Assembly (NCBI GenBank): GCA_014529385.2
Contig: CM043942.1
Location: 56,793,340 to 56,857,339, forward strand
Length of the DNA: 64,000 bases
From: Adiantum capillus-veneris
Lineage: Eukaryota > Streptophyta > Polypodiopsida > Polypodiales > Pteridaceae
Direction: 5' to 3'
How positions within the stretch are numbered: the first letter of the stretch is position 1; the number at the start of each line of letters is the position of its first letter. A model generated the notes under the pieces. It saw only the letters and a list, made by a program, of their open reading frames with translations, searched no databases and had not been told where the DNA came from. Shown one piece after another: positions 32,501 through 43,977 of this stretch. A program made the position numbers and the translations under genes.

Positions 32501-33601
32501 CAATGATGTTCACTTTAATGAATCCAAATATCATTCTAAACCAGAGAGGTTGAGGAGATTAGAAGAGTTGTCTTCCAAGAAGATGGACCTGCACGTGCAA
32601 GACAAAATGTCAGGGCTCAAGAGGAGCAAGGACAGGATAGAGTGGAACCATAGGTTGTGGCTGAGCCTGAGCCACCTATTGTGCGTAGATCTGGACGTAT
32701 CACGCGACCTCCTGATAGGTTTGTTCCATCTATGAACTATGTCATGTTGACTGATTGCAATGAGCCTTCATGTTACAAGGAAGCAGTGCAAATGAAGGAC
32801 TCCAGGAATTGGCAATTGGCCATGCAGTCAGAGATGACAGCTCTGCATAAAAACAAGACATGGAAGCTAGTTAAATTACCACAGGGCAAAAAGGTTCTAC
32901 CTTGTAAATGGGTTTAAAGGTATAAGATCACCGCTCATGATAGTCAGCCAAAGTACAAAGCAAGGCTTGTTGCCAAGGGCTTTAAGCAAGAACAAGGCAT
33001 TGACTTTGATGAAGTCTTCTCTCCGGTGGTCAAGATGACTACATTGAGATGCTTTCTTGCATTGGTTGCCATATTAGATTTGGTGTTGCACCAAATGGAT
33101 GTCAAGACAACGTTCTTGCATGGTGATTTAGATGTGGAAATTTACATGTAGCAGCCAGAAGGGTTTGTTGAGAAAGGCAAGGAAGATTGGGTATGCCAGT
33201 TGTTAAAGAGTCTTTATGGCTTAAAACAATCACCGAGGGCATGGTACCATAAATTCCACAAGTTTATGCTTTCTCAAGGCTACAAACGTAGTGAGTTCGA
33301 TCACTGTCTATATACAAAGAAGGCTAAGGATGGTAGTTGGCTAATCCTTATTTTGTATGTGGATGACATGTTGATTGCTGGCAAGCACTTGGAAGAAATT
33401 TCAGCTTTAAAGTCAAAGATGGCAAAATCGTTTGACATGAAAGACATGGGTGAGGCAAGTCATATACTTGGTATGCGCATTGAGAGAGATAGATCAAAGA
33501 AGTTGATTTGGTTATCTCAAACAGAGTATATTGACAAGGTTTTGCAACGTTTCAATATGGAGAAGGGAAAGGCACTGAGTGTTCCATTCCACCATATGTG
33601 A
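32501..33601 (+). pseudogene. Copia-2 reverse transcriptase
   Basis: The linker (PPIVRRSGRITRPPDRF at 32657) leads into NWQLAMQSEMTALHKNKTW and LPCKWV, where a TAA stops the frame at about 32917. Between 32918 and 33200 conserved RT text continues ([29 protein letters not shown]) with another stop. The frame 33200-33601 has LLKSLYGLKQSPRAWYHKF and LYVDDMLIAGKHL with the catalytic YVDD. It ends in TGA after a frame change at 33600. Broken copy. Confidence 0.9.
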
Positions 33602-34311
33602 AACTTAGCAAACAAGATTGTCCCGTGTCTGAGGAAGAAAAGGCTGAAATGGATAAGATTCCATATGCGTCTGCAGTGGGTAGTTTGATGTATGCAATGA
33701 TTGCTACTCGCCCAGACATTGCATTTGCAGTGGGAGTAATAAGTCGATACATGTCAAACCCAGGCAAGAAACATTGGGAGGCAGTGAAAGGAATATTGAG
33801 ATACCTGAAAGCTACAAAGAGTATGCGTATATGCTATGGGAGTCAGGAGCTAAGTGTAAAGGGTTTTACAGACTCAGATTATGCAGGTGACTTAGACAAC
33901 CGAAGGTCTATGTCAGGGTATGTCTTTACATTGGCTAGTGGAGCAGTATCATGGCATTCTAGATTACAAGATTGTGTTACTCAGTCTACTACAGAGGCTG
34001 AATATGTTGTAGCATCAGAGGCATGCAAAGAATCAATTTGTCTTAATAGAATAGTAACAGATTTGGGAATGAAAGAAGAGATTCCTATGTTATATTGTGA
34101 TAGTCAAAGTGCTATACAATTGGCTCGCAATCCAGTTTATCACTCAAAGACAAAGCATGTGGATGTGAAGTATCATTTCATCAGGGAAATGCTCGAGGAT
34201 AAGCAACTTCAGCTTAAAGTTCACACCACAGAAAATCCTGTTGATCTACTTACAAAAGGACTTCCCTCAGAGATCTTTGCGCATTTTCGCAAGCAGTTAG
34301 GTGTAGGGTAG
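33598..34311 (+). pseudogene. Copia-2 RT C-terminus and RNase H
   Basis: A 237-codon frame: YASAVGSLMYAMIATRPDI, FTDSDYAGDLDNRRSMSGY, STTEAEYVVASEACKE, YCDSQSAIQLARN, HVDVKYHFIREM and DLLTKGLP. The acidic residues of copia RNase H (D in TDSDYAG, E in TEAEY, D in CDSQSA, D in HVDVKYH) are all present. This domain looks intact, and only its link to RT is lost. The stop TAG at 34309-34311 comes about 80 bases before the polypurine tract. Confidence 0.92.
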
Positions 34312-34388
34312 TACATCACTTCTCTACATCTCTTGTATATTAGCTTGTATAGTAGCTTCTCTCACACTTAAAGTACCACATTGGACTT

Positions 34389-34400
34389 TAAGTGGGAGGT
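34389..34400 (+). other. Copia-2 polypurine tract
   Basis: TAAGTGGGAGGT abuts the 3' LTR. Confidence 0.85.
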
Positions 34401-34592
34401 TGTTGGGGTATAAAGCCCAATGTGGTCACCCAGGTAAGTGGGCGGGCCGGCAGGTATGTACACATATTCTTTTGTTAAAACCTAATAAGAACTCACTATG
34501 CTCTACACATTACAGTAGAGCAAGTTCACCATATCGTCGTGCTCTTCTTCTCGGACTCTCTCTCGCGTCGCACTTCCACTCATACTCCTTCA
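34401..34592 (+). repeat. Copia-2 3' LTR (192 bp)
   Basis: Matches 29197-29389 with about eight substitutions and one missing C at the end. TTCTC follows. Confidence 0.93.
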
Positions 34593-34895
34593 TTCTCTTC
34601 TCTCTTTCTCCCACAGATAGCATCCTAGCTCACCTTTCGAAACCTTAATACCCCGAAAAACTGGTGAACCCGACGTGAAGCTGAGCCGGGTAGGGACATG
34701 CAACAGTAACAAGCTACTCCACAACAACATAATCTGCAAGAGTGGATTCGTAAATCTCAACAAATGGTTATGGAGAAGTTGCAGCGGTTTGAAGGCCGAG
34801 ATATTTCAAAAAAATTCAATTTGTATGAGCAGTCTATGCAAGATAATGGAATTGAAGATCAACATCCAATGGATGGTTTTACCTGGTTGGTGGCT
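34593..34895 (+). pseudogene. Gypsy 5' fragment: LTR end, primer site and Gag start
   Basis: TGGTGAACCCGACGTGA (about 34661) reads like a plant gypsy primer site. The plus-strand frame then encodes a Gag N-terminus, LQEWIRKSQQMVMEKLQRF and FNLYEQSMQDN, with a stop near its start. At about 34896 the sequence switches to element B on the other strand. It is a truncated scrap inside B and the host site of Copia-2. Confidence 0.5.
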
Positions 34896-35103
34896 GGTGG
34901 TGGGAGTAAGGGTAGAATGAGGGTCTATGGTGGTGGTTTATGTGGTTGAGCAGGTGGTAGGATTTTCACGGGTGGTGCTTGTTGTGGTGGTCTGGGTGGT
35001 GGTGGTCTTGCTCTTAGTGGTGAAATTTGGTTTTGCCTAGCTCCTGTGTTGAAATTTTGCCTCCTTGTGTGTGAGCAGCAATACATACCATGGCTGTCTT
35101 CCC
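34896..35103 (-). pseudogene. Element B Gag, C-terminal proline-rich and knuckle region
   Basis: The minus strand matches element A Gag: DSHGMYCCSHTRRQNF (decayed zinc knuckle) and a Pro-rich run PPPPRPPQQAPPVKI. It is cut at 35103 by the 3.26-kb insertion and resumes at 38360. Confidence 0.65.
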
Positions 35104-35990
35104 TGTAAAGTCCCCAATTCCGGCGACACCAAAAATGGAATGTGATCATTGACAGGTCTCTAGGCCTTCTAAAGTAGCCAACACTTTTTTTCCCCTAACA
35201 TATGTGAGGGAACAGCCGTTGGTGGATTCCTCTTCCAAATGAAGAAGTTTCTAAACGTTTTAGTGCGCGGGAATGGATAGTTACCTGACTAATCAGGTCC
35301 ACCCATCCATGATTGACAACCTTAGTCAATCCCCACTTACCACCCCGCACTCACACATGATTTTTGTGTTGTTTAATGACTACCACATTCTTTTCACAAT
35401 TAAAACAATGATTCCTTTTAACTTTCACAACTGGATTTTATTAAAACAGCCCTTGAAAACAGTATTGAAGACATTCTTTCAGCAAACAAACATCTTTAGA
35501 CTTAAGACAAGGTACTGTCATTCTGAAGTATCTCTGACCAGTACTGGCTTGTCTCAAGACCACCTATACAGGGGTGAAAAAAACGGCACCCATTCCTTAT
35601 TTATAAAAATTGGCGTGGAAAAAGCCATCACCCAAAGTCCGGCGCCCATACGCCAACCGACTGTCCATACAACCGGGCGGTTCCTCTAGGATAAACTTGA
35701 AAGTAATATCCACAAACACAAACAAGCACGGGGTAAAGACTCCATGCGTGCTGAGAAACTGACTCATCCATGATGGTATCGCCATCATTACTCCTTACCC
35801 GGAGTAAAATATTTCCAACGAATCAGAGGTGTCTTGAGACAAGCTGTCTTAAGGATGGTCAAACATTTCTTTCCGAGGTCAATCAATCATAACCCAATCA
35901 TTTCTTTCCTATTTACAATCATTTCTCGTTGGTTTCGAGGAAGTTACCTTAGCTTTACAGCCAGTTTATCCTTACGTATGCAATGCTAAC

Positions 35991-36200
35991 TTAAAAATGA
36001 ACTTTAAAAGATTTAAAGTAAACAAAATAGAAATCCACCTGGGACTGCTCGTCCATGTGCTGTTGGGCAGGAGCCCATAGACTTTCCTCCGTCGGCCTAT
36101 GGCTAGGCCCAGCCTCATGGTCATTAGTGGCTTTATTTCTCTTGTTGCTAACATCCTCTTCCTCGGTAAGAGGATTTCCCCTGGTTCTCTTGGGAGCCAT
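35991..36200 (-). CDS. Small ORF in the 3.26-kb insertion, unknown
   Basis: Minus-strand MAPKRTRGNPLTEEEDVSNK, a basic then acidic N-terminus, ends in a hydrophobic tail (VDFYFVYFKS) that is probably read-through. CAG/GTGGAT at about 36040 could be a splice donor, which would make this a first exon. It lies about 1.7 kb downstream of the minus-strand TATA. It could be a Gag start. Confidence 0.3.
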   Translation of the reverse strand: MAPKRTRGNPLTEEEDVSNKRNKATNDHEAGPSHRPTEESLWAPAQQHMDEQSQVDFYFVYFKSFKVHF

Positions 36201-36699
36201 GTTGGTAGCCTTATAAAAAGACTTAATCGATTAGAAGTTTAATTAAAATAATCTTCTTTTTCCCTTTTTACCCAAAAATAAGGATTTTTGGAGTAAGTAG
36301 GTATCTTTGATAGTTAATTTGATGAGACATTCCTCCAGTAACTTCTTTATGCTATAAGGAATTTCCCATAATTACCATTTAATTTGGGAAGCTATATTCC
36401 ATTTTAGCCTTAGTAAATTATAAATTTCTATTGGCTAATGGATTACTCACCCTAAATTTTAATTGAATATGTTTTATCTTTAGGAATTTTCATAAATTTG
36501 ATTTATAACCTTTCCCTCCTATACTTATGGTCTAATTTAGGTAGAATTTTACTGATAGTAATTTGTTATACCAACCATTTATGTTGAGGTAATTTTCCCA
36601 CCCTTCAATAGTGATTTTGGACCTCAGGTATTTATTTGGTAATTAGATAAATTCATTTACTAATTTCTTTTCTCTATTTTATACGCAAAATCGGTTACT

Positions 36700-37450
36700 T
36701 TTATTGAAGATAAGTACTTAAACTATTTATTTGAGGTTGGGGTATTTATCATGGATTCTGCAAGGTGTGTTCTACCTCTGATATTTATATCAAAGTTTTT
36801 TGGATTAATTTACTATTTTCCCCAAAAATTAATGTAATTTTACTAGGATAATTAGGTAAACTAATTATCTGAGGGTAACATAACTATCATGAGTTTCCTA
36901 GGGTGTAAGTAACCTCTGATAAATAACTCAAATCCTTTTGAATCAATTTGCTAATTTCCCCCTTTTAATTTGTCCTAAAAATAGAGTAATTCTACCAAAG
37001 TAATTAGGTAAAATAATTATCTGAGTTTAACATAATTATCATAGGTTCCATAATATATAATTAATCTCTGATAAATAACTCAAATTATTTTGAATCAATT
37101 TGCTAACTTTCTCGTTTTAATTTGTTCTAAAAACAGAGTAATTCTACTAAGGTAATTAGGTATATTAACTATCTGAGCTTGAAATAATTATCACGGGTTC
37201 CCTAACATGTAATTAACATTTTATAATTAACTCAAATCATTTTGAATCAATTTTCTAATTTTCTCCATTTAATTTGTCCTTAAAACAGAGTAATTCTGCT
37301 ATAGTAATTGGATGAATTATTTATCTAAGATTGAAATAATTATCATGGGTTCCCTAACATGTAATTAACCTTTGATAAATAACTTTGAATTAATTTTATT
37401 ATATTCTCTTTTAATTTTCTCTAAAAATCAGTGTAATTTTGCTAATTTAA
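36700..37450. repeat. AT-rich tandem repeat, 152-bp period
   Basis: The block around TAATTAGGTAAA...TTATCTGAG recurs at 36851, 37003, 37155 and 37307, exactly 152 bases apart each time. Diverged copies lie at about 36703 and 37443. Units share ATAACTCAAAT, TTGAATCAATTTGCTAA and CAGAGTAATTCTACTA. Confidence 0.9.
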
Positions 37451-37880
37451 TTATGAAAATTACTCAAAACATTATAAGATAATTTTCCTAGCTTAATGAC
37501 AGCCCAATGCAACTTTGATAATTATCTCACCATAATCTAAACTTAATTATTATATTTCCCATTAATTTATGGTTAATATGGATAATTTCAGCTCTAATAT
37601 GATATAATCATTAATTATCTTAATAACCCTAAACTTAATTACAACATTTAACAAAGAATATTTAATTAAGAGAGGATTTTTGAGTATACATAGGTCTAAT
37701 CTTTAATTTATTAAGAAAATAGATTAATCTAGCCTTGCTAATTAAGAAGGATTAGGCTAATTACCGTTTAATTTAATCAACTAGAGCTTAATCTCTAATG
37801 ATTTTTGCATAGCGTTCTCTCTAGATGAGAGAGAGCGTGTCAAGGCTCCGAGTCTAAATTTTTATGAAGGGAAGGGAGTC

Positions 37881-37888
37881 TTTTTATA
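37881..37888 (-). promoter_or_regulatory. TATA-like box of the 3.26-kb insertion
   Basis: Minus-strand TATAAAAA in ACTATAAAAAGACTCCCTTC. It lies about 470 bases inside the right end, a plausible U3/R position. Confidence 0.45.
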
Positions 37889-38359
37889 GTTTTTCTGGGC
37901 CCCGGGCTATTCCTGGCAGGTTTTGATACCCCAAGCAGGCCCCCAGCTTGAAGATGGCGCCAATTGCTGCTATATCAGTCTCTGGTAGGTTCCCCCCAGC
38001 TTCACACTACCCCCATATCTTCCAGAATCGATTTTGGTTTATTTTACTGATTTCTAAAGATGAAAATTGGAATATCAGTTAATTCTAGAACCTTAGGATA
38101 AGAAAGTCTTTGTTAATAAGTATTACTAAAACCATCCAATTTTTATTAACTAATTGAATTCCTAGTGTAACCTTCCAGGGCTTGTAAGCTCTAGTTTTTA
38201 TCGGATTCTGATTGTGAAAATTACTAACCATAGTAAAGCTCTCCTTATGATTCCAAAAATACCAATATCAGCCATGATTGAATCCTTCAACAATGGTTTT
38301 CAAGTTAATTTTACAAGCTTTGAACAATTTTTAAGGTTTCAGAAATTGGAAACCTTACA

Positions 38360-39700
38360 TCCCCCACAATTGGCAGTGGTATTCTTTGTTTTCTCTTTGT
38401 TGTCCTCTACCTTGATCTTGATTGCGGTTATGTGCATGCCCTTGCTGCATTGAATGCATAGACAGATTCTCCAGTTGAGTAGTGATGCCGCTCAACAGTT
38501 CTTACTTCTCTTTTGATGCCTCTTGTGGCTGGATTCTCTGAGAAACTGTTTCAATTACTTGGGTTAGTTGGACTGAGCTTGATTTCTTTGACTCGTTGAC
38601 TCTTGCTTGCATGCGCAGCTTCTTGTATTTAAGGCAGGCTACTTCTAGTTCCAAATCATACTTTGCAAGGAATCTCCCCTTCACCTTCTCTTTAAGCGGT
38701 GACCATAGGCTAGCAATGAAATGGTCCTTCTTGAGGAAATTAGGCGCTCCTTCACCTTCCTCCAGTGAGGCAACCCATTGCTCCACATATCCACAAACGT
38801 GGATTCGTAAGTGGCATACTCGAGCAGACTTCCTTGTTTTAACTCTGTCAACAGCTGCCATAACTTCTTTGAGGTTGTGCCTCCACCAAAGCTCTTCACA
38901 AAGGTAGCACGTAGTAGGTCCCATGCATCCTTGGTTTCTTAGGGAAAATCATTGTACCAAGACTTGGCCTCTACTTTCATTAGTAGAGGAAATATTCATA
39001 GCCGCGAGGCAGCATCATCCTTGTGGGAAACCACACAAGCGATGTCAAAGTTATCCAAAAAATTAGTGGTGATGTCTTCTCCCTTTTTCCACTGAATGTG
39101 GGAAAAGAGACACTTGCCATGGTAGTAAATCAATGAGCTAAAAAAACCCCCCCCCCCCCCCCCCCTTTTTTTTTATTGGAATGACTTAGTGATTCATAAA
39201 GGTTTATACATGGGTGGAAAATTAGAGCTATAGCTAAGAAGAGCACAAGGCTAGAATAGAATAAATATGCTCACATCAAAAGAGTGGTAGTAATCAAGAA
39301 TGGGCAAGATGATGGGGCATGGGGATCTAAGGATTTAATCAAGCATCTCTGCTCCAAATAGAAAAACAATCTCCTATTGGTAGAATATATTTCTATCAAT
39401 ATACACTTCTACATGCATGTGCTGCAAAAACAAAAAGGAAAGACTTTTGGTCTATTGTTATTATCCATGTTGGTGTAGGTCAAGGATTTGACACACTAGA
39501 GGTGCATACCTTAAGTGTTGACATGGTGATGCCTTCACCACATGCCTCTACCTCTTGTTGAAGCCCACATAATCCTCCTTACTGGGTTCATCTAATAGAT
39601 TGGCAAGAAGATTCTACCTCAATCAACTTTCCATTTTGCATGTTTAGGTTGTTTAGCATGTGGTTTGGCATACAGATTAATCTTTTTGAGAACTTATTCT
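38360..39700 (-). pseudogene. Element B Gag (main domain) and upstream spacer
   Basis: The minus-strand ATG is near 39122, in the same context as element A (CTTGCCATGG). Further on come EELWWRHNLKEVM, VASLEEGEGAPNFLKKDHFI, WSPLKEKVKGRFLAKYDLE and ARVNESKKSSS, all closely matching element A Gag. In-frame stops and frame changes (near 38880 and 38930) break it. The spacer 39166-39480 parallels 26140-26400 of A. Homology fades by about 39700, where element C begins. Confidence 0.7.
39147..39165 (+). repeat. C19 homopolymer flanked by A and T runs
   Basis: Six A bases run directly into 19 C bases and then nine T bases. It sits in the spacer just upstream of B gag, where element A has a T-rich tract. 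Length may be unreliable. Confidence 0.8.
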
Positions 39701-39705
39701 ACAAG

Positions 39706-40915
39706 CTACTCTTGATTTACTGCTCCCCCACCCTTTTGTGTAGATTTAATGGACTTGATTCCACTATGTTGTGAGGACAAGTCATCATCAAAATCTTTAA
39801 ACTCACCCTCCTTGTGGAAAACACAATCGTCTACCAAGTATAGAGCTTCCTTTGTCAGCTCGTTCAAAGTTGAGTTCTTCTTCATGTGCAAATGTTTTTT
39901 AAGGTCTGCATTCCTCAATCCTTGAATGAATATCAACATAAGTCTGGATTGAGTTGATAACTCTTCCATTGGACATAATTTCACGTATTGTTTCAGTCTT
40001 AGGGATGCTTTTCTAACCGATTCTCCCTCTTTCTGTTTGAATTTATGGATTTGCAAGATCGTATTGTGAGCTATCCTTCTTTGAGAGAACTACTCCATAT
40101 ATTTGTCAAATAATTCTTGTGTGGTCTCAAAATCTCTTCTTTCAATAGAATCAAACCAAGTGACTGCATCATCCTCTATGTGAGTCCAAATCCAAAAAAA
40201 TGCATATTAAAATCTCTGACTTCTTTAGCTTGGATCACTCTCAAGAATGCTGTCACGTGATCTCCAGGGTCTCTTTCCCCTGAGTATTTCTTGTTAATCC
40301 ACTTTTGGACTTGAGAAGGTCTAATACGTCTATTGTCTATTAGCATCATTATACAATCCCCTCGACCTTCTCTTCCTATCGGTCCTTGTTCATATCTTGA
40401 TCTAGCATCAAATACTTTGTCTAATCCGTATCCTCTCGAGGTCCAACAACAAGTGGTTCCTCTACAAATATTTTTTCCGTCTGGACTTCCTCCATATAGG
40501 GGAATCCTGTTGTGGTTGGCACCGCCGTTGGTCCTTTTCTCCCGTGAGGATACAAATAGGTAGTCATTGGTGATACTATGGGGTTACATATGGTCCTGTT
40601 GTGATCTAAATTACCCCTCTATAGTAGAATTCATGTTCCATCATCCCTTTTGGGTGCAACTAGGATTTCAATGTTTTGGCTTAAAATATGAAGGAAAGAT
40701 TGATGTTTCAACCCCTCTAGCTTGACTAGATGAAAATCTTATCGTATCTTCTACTTCCTCAAAGGGATTTGTGGACTTGCTAGGGGTAGGTTTTGGTCCT
40801 TGGGTTGCTACTAATTCTGTCGGAATTACTCTCACTCTTACCATTCTTGTTACGTCCCCTTTTTCTATTGGCACATACTCCTGTCCATATTTTTCAACAT
40901 ACATGATGTGACTCA
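39706..40915 (-). pseudogene. gag: Element C Gag, downstream half (split by D)
   Basis: The minus-strand frame from 40915 (HIMYVEKYGQEYVPIEKGDV) continues the frame of 57041-57577 exactly. After a frame change near 40650 the retrotransposon gag domain appears: SQVQKWINKKYSGERDPGDH, TAFLRVIQAKEVRDF, then IHKFKQKEGESVRKASLRLK and IFIQGLRNADLKKHL. The 40056-39706 frame ends GGGAVNQE at the boundary with element B. The knuckles and pol of C are not found. This was the capsid precursor; two or more frame changes plus the D insertion inactivate it. Confidence 0.75.
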
Positions 40916-41564
40916 TGTAACATTTAATGGCCTAAAATCTTTTGTGTAGCGGAATTTAGCATGAACATAGTGGGCATTTCATTAGAGTTGATTCCTAATG
41001 AGATTTACAAGAGTGCTTGGGTGGAGAGAGCAACAAAAAGCATAACACCTAGTTAGATAGCATCGACAATACTTTCAAAAGAGAGAGCAATTAAGCTATT
41101 GACAACAGTTGAGGACCGGATTTGCATGGAGCCGGTCCCCCCTCCAAAAGGCTTTGTATTATGGTTTCTCCCATCAAGAGAGACATTGTACAATACAATT
41201 CTTTGTGTTCCTTCAAGACTAGCTAGTGCAATGAAGATGGAAGCTTCATACACCAAGCAAAACACTTAATCAAACACAACTTGAATTATCCCCGTTCTCA
41301 GACCCAAGACCTCACACACCTTCGAAGATGGTGAGAGCTAGCAGGGTATGAGAGTAGATTGAGAGGAAAAAGAAGTATCTTACGAGAAAGAAGTACATCT
41401 CCTCACATAATCACTCATATTAGCATAGCTTAGCTTAGTAATTAGCTTGGTAGAGAAGATGAGCATGCATTGAAGCTTGGCTCTTGGTTGGATTTGCATC
41501 CACATGCCAAGAGAGTGTTGATGTAGGCTTCTATCTCACACTACAAGAGGTTATGTGCTCTTGT

Positions 41565-41830
41565 GACGCTCTTAGCGACGGAAATACACTAGGTTTTTAT
41601 AACCCCCGGCGTCGCTATAAGCGTCGCTAAAAGCGTCGCTACGAGAGCGTCGCTATATGCGTCGCTATAGCCGTCGCTATAAGCGTCGCTATAGGCGTCG
41701 CTATATAGCGACGCTCATAGCGACGCCTATAGCGACGCTTATAGCGACGCTCTCACAGAAGAGTATAGCGACGCATATAGCGACGCTACAGAACCATAAA
41801 TAGCGACGCTTATAGCGACGCCTGAGAGAA
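41565..41830. repeat. CACTA left subterminal array, long imperfect palindrome
   Basis: About seven GCGTCGCTAT-type units run left to right, and then similar units appear in reverse (ATAGCGACGC). They meet at the perfect palindrome GCGTCGCTATATAGCGACGC (41695-41714). Subterminal repeats of En/Spm elements bind the TNPA protein and position the ends. The short frames across it (ending SVAISVAIGVAMSVAI) are repeat artefacts. Confidence 0.9.
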
Positions 41831-42186
41831 TATTTTTTTGATGGCAGAGCATTGAATGCCCTGCCACCCATCAACCATATTGTACTTGATTCACTTTTTA
41901 AAAAAAGTGCAAAGGTAAATAATAGACCCAAAATAGTCACCCACAAGACGCATTGTTTGCAAAATTGACAATTGTACACATCATAGACAAACTGAATTGA
42001 TTGGCAAATGTAATAATGACAATTGTACAACATCATAGGCATAAAGAATTGATTGGCAAAAGGAATTGCGGTGACAAATGTAATAATATACATGGTTCAA
42101 AAAGACGTATAAAATCCGTCTCATGATACATAAGCTATGAGAAACCCTAAACTAATGCTATCTAGCTACGGCTAAACTGACGTCGT

Positions 42187-43501
42187 CTAATCAGACGTCT
42201 CATCGCGTCCAAGCGGCGTATCTGTCGGATTCTGCAAAAAAAGACAATAAGACAGTTTTCAGTAAGTATAAACATATAACGACATTTATAAAACAATACA
42301 AAAAATAAAAAAGAGTAAACCCTAATACTAACCATGCCGCCGCGAGAACTGAGAATGTCCATCAGGGCGTTTAAGCCCTTCCTGCCTGCGTACTCGCGCT
42401 CGTACGGTGTGGGATCACGTCCTGTCATCGACCACTGTCAAAACATACAAAGATTTCATTATGTTAGAACTAAAAAACTCATAAACCCTAAACTATCGAA
42501 CATGCATAAAGAGCAATGTGAAAAGACTTACAAAATCGGCCTCAAATGATGCCCATCCACCGCTCCCCAAGTGGTGCGAGCTCCCTGCCTCTACTCGCGC
42601 TCTGGCTGCATCCTTTTGTTGCTTCCACTTGTCGGGATTCTCGCGCGCTGCTTTCTTCGCATTCTTCCAATCTTCTTTGGCCAGCCAATCTGGCCTATTC
42701 CACCCATTCTTGATTGCTTTTTGCACTTCGGAACGCTTGTGTTTGCAGTATTCGCGCATTCGAATCTTCATCAGGTCTTCATTGAAGCGCTGATCCCGTG
42801 TTGGAACGGGAAACTCATCATGAAGTATGCTGATGACTCTGTTTTTTAAATCACTTGGTACTTCACTCCATTTGTTTAGTATATAGTGTCTAAACAGCTG
42901 AGAGCAAAGACCACGCATGCGCGAGATCACCTTCTTGCCGTCATCATCCATGATGATGCCGCCGCTGATGTCGACGGAGTAAGGCAAGCCCTCTGGCCGG
43001 TGACGCGTGAACCTGGGTGTCCCGGCAGGGGTCTCTAGCGGCGTGTCGATGGGGGTACGGACGTCAGCAGGTGTCTCCACGGCGTCTGGGCCCGAAGCGA
43101 GGAGTGTCGAGTGGGGTGGCTCCTGGCGGAGTAGGTAGAGGTGTGTAGCTTCTAGGAACAGTCAGCCGTGCAAAACCTGGCGTAGACGGCGATGCTGTGG
43201 CTGGTGTGGGGGCGGGCAAAGAAGGGGAGGGTAAAGAGCCTCGTCGAACACGAGGCGGTGTGGAGGCATCGGTGGCGGAATCCCCACAACAACCGCCACC
43301 GCCACCACTAGAGCGCCGGTGTCTAGAAGAGTGTGACGCTCGTCTCGTCGACGCCGAAGCTTCGGAGCGCGCCGAATGCTCCGAAAGAGAGGGAGATGCG
43401 GATGGTGTAGGAACGCGCGATGATGCGCCAGAGCGATGACGCTCCACGTACCACTGTCTCTGCTGCGGTGACAAAGAAGAAAGAAACTCCTCATCATCCA
43501 T
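42187..43501 (-). CDS. TNPA-like CACTA accessory protein, three-exon gene
   Basis: Exon 1 (43501-42532) starts MDDEEFLSSLSPQQRQWYVE. It is Ser/Pro/Thr-rich with TPLDTPRF-type repeats, then has a conserved-looking block: IMDDDGKKVISRM, FRHYILNKWSEVPSDLKNR and WKNAKKAARENPDKWKQQK. Exon 1 ends GATTTT/GTAAGT. Exon 2 (42434-42333, WSMTGRDPTPYEREYAG) follows TTTTGACAG and ends GGCATG/GTTAGT. Exon 3 (42231-42187) follows TTTGCAG and ends TAG. A 1-base frame change near 43085 must be overcome, by indel or another intron. Position and composition match the DNA-binding accessory gene of CACTA elements, which would bind the subterminal repeats. No experimentally named family is claimed. Confidence 0.72.
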
Positions 43502-43977
43502 ACCTGCATTAAACACACGAATATTTAAACTTAATATTGAATGAATAGAGTAGACAATGACGCAAAGACCATTAAATACAATGACGTAATGACGCATATA
43601 AATACAATGACGCAATGAATCGAGTGGTAGAAGAGGCAAGTCGAAAACTCAGAATTTTCAATCAAAAGATGTGAGCGCGAGTAGAAAAGAGCGTTACACA
43701 CCATGGAAGCTACTTAGAGAGCTAGAGCTTTTACAGCACGGAGCAAAATTGTTCAAATACAATATTTGTGGCTTTAAGAGATCTCTCTCTCATCCTCGCA
43801 TAACTCAGCATAACTTCCTATATCTATATAGAGCTCTCCGTTTAAACACATATCCTCTGTTTCATTTTGTAGCTCCTCTGCATGCACCCCATATAGAGTA
43901 GTAGCATCTTGATGCTCGTCTGGCACCACCGCAGCGGCTTCTGATTGAGCATCTTCTCTGATCTCCTCCATTGATGT

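Larger units (their letters stand above)
29197..34592 (+). mobile_element. Copia-2: complete but inactivated Ty1/copia element
   Basis: LTRs 29197-29389 and 34401-34592 start TGTTGGGGTATAAAG, and TTCTC duplications (29192-29196, 34593-34597) flank the element. The initiator-Met primer site, gag, protease, integrase, RT and RNase H are in copia order on the plus strand. Stops and frame changes interrupt gag, integrase and RT. The LTRs differ at roughly 8-9 of 192 positions, so it is older than TRG or element A. Confidence 0.95.
35104..38359 (-). mobile_element. 3.26-kb TG...CA insertion in B gag: solo LTR or non-coding element
   Basis: Starts TGTAAAGTCC and ends CCTTACA, an inverted TGTAA...TTACA pair. 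The flanks TTCCC (35099-35103) and TCCCC (38360-38364) are a probable 5-bp duplication with one change. Gag homology to element A is continuous when it is removed. It is very AT-rich, has a minus-strand TATAAAAA (37881-37888) and no polymerase gene. A long solo LTR of a Tat/Ogre-like element would fit. A non-autonomous element is the alternative. Confidence 0.65.

Noticed and set aside
41565-41830. Minus-strand ORF ending in SVAI-type repeats as a repeat protein
   Set aside because: It is the CACTA subterminal palindrome read through. The peptide repeat is a by-product of the 10-12 bp DNA unit.
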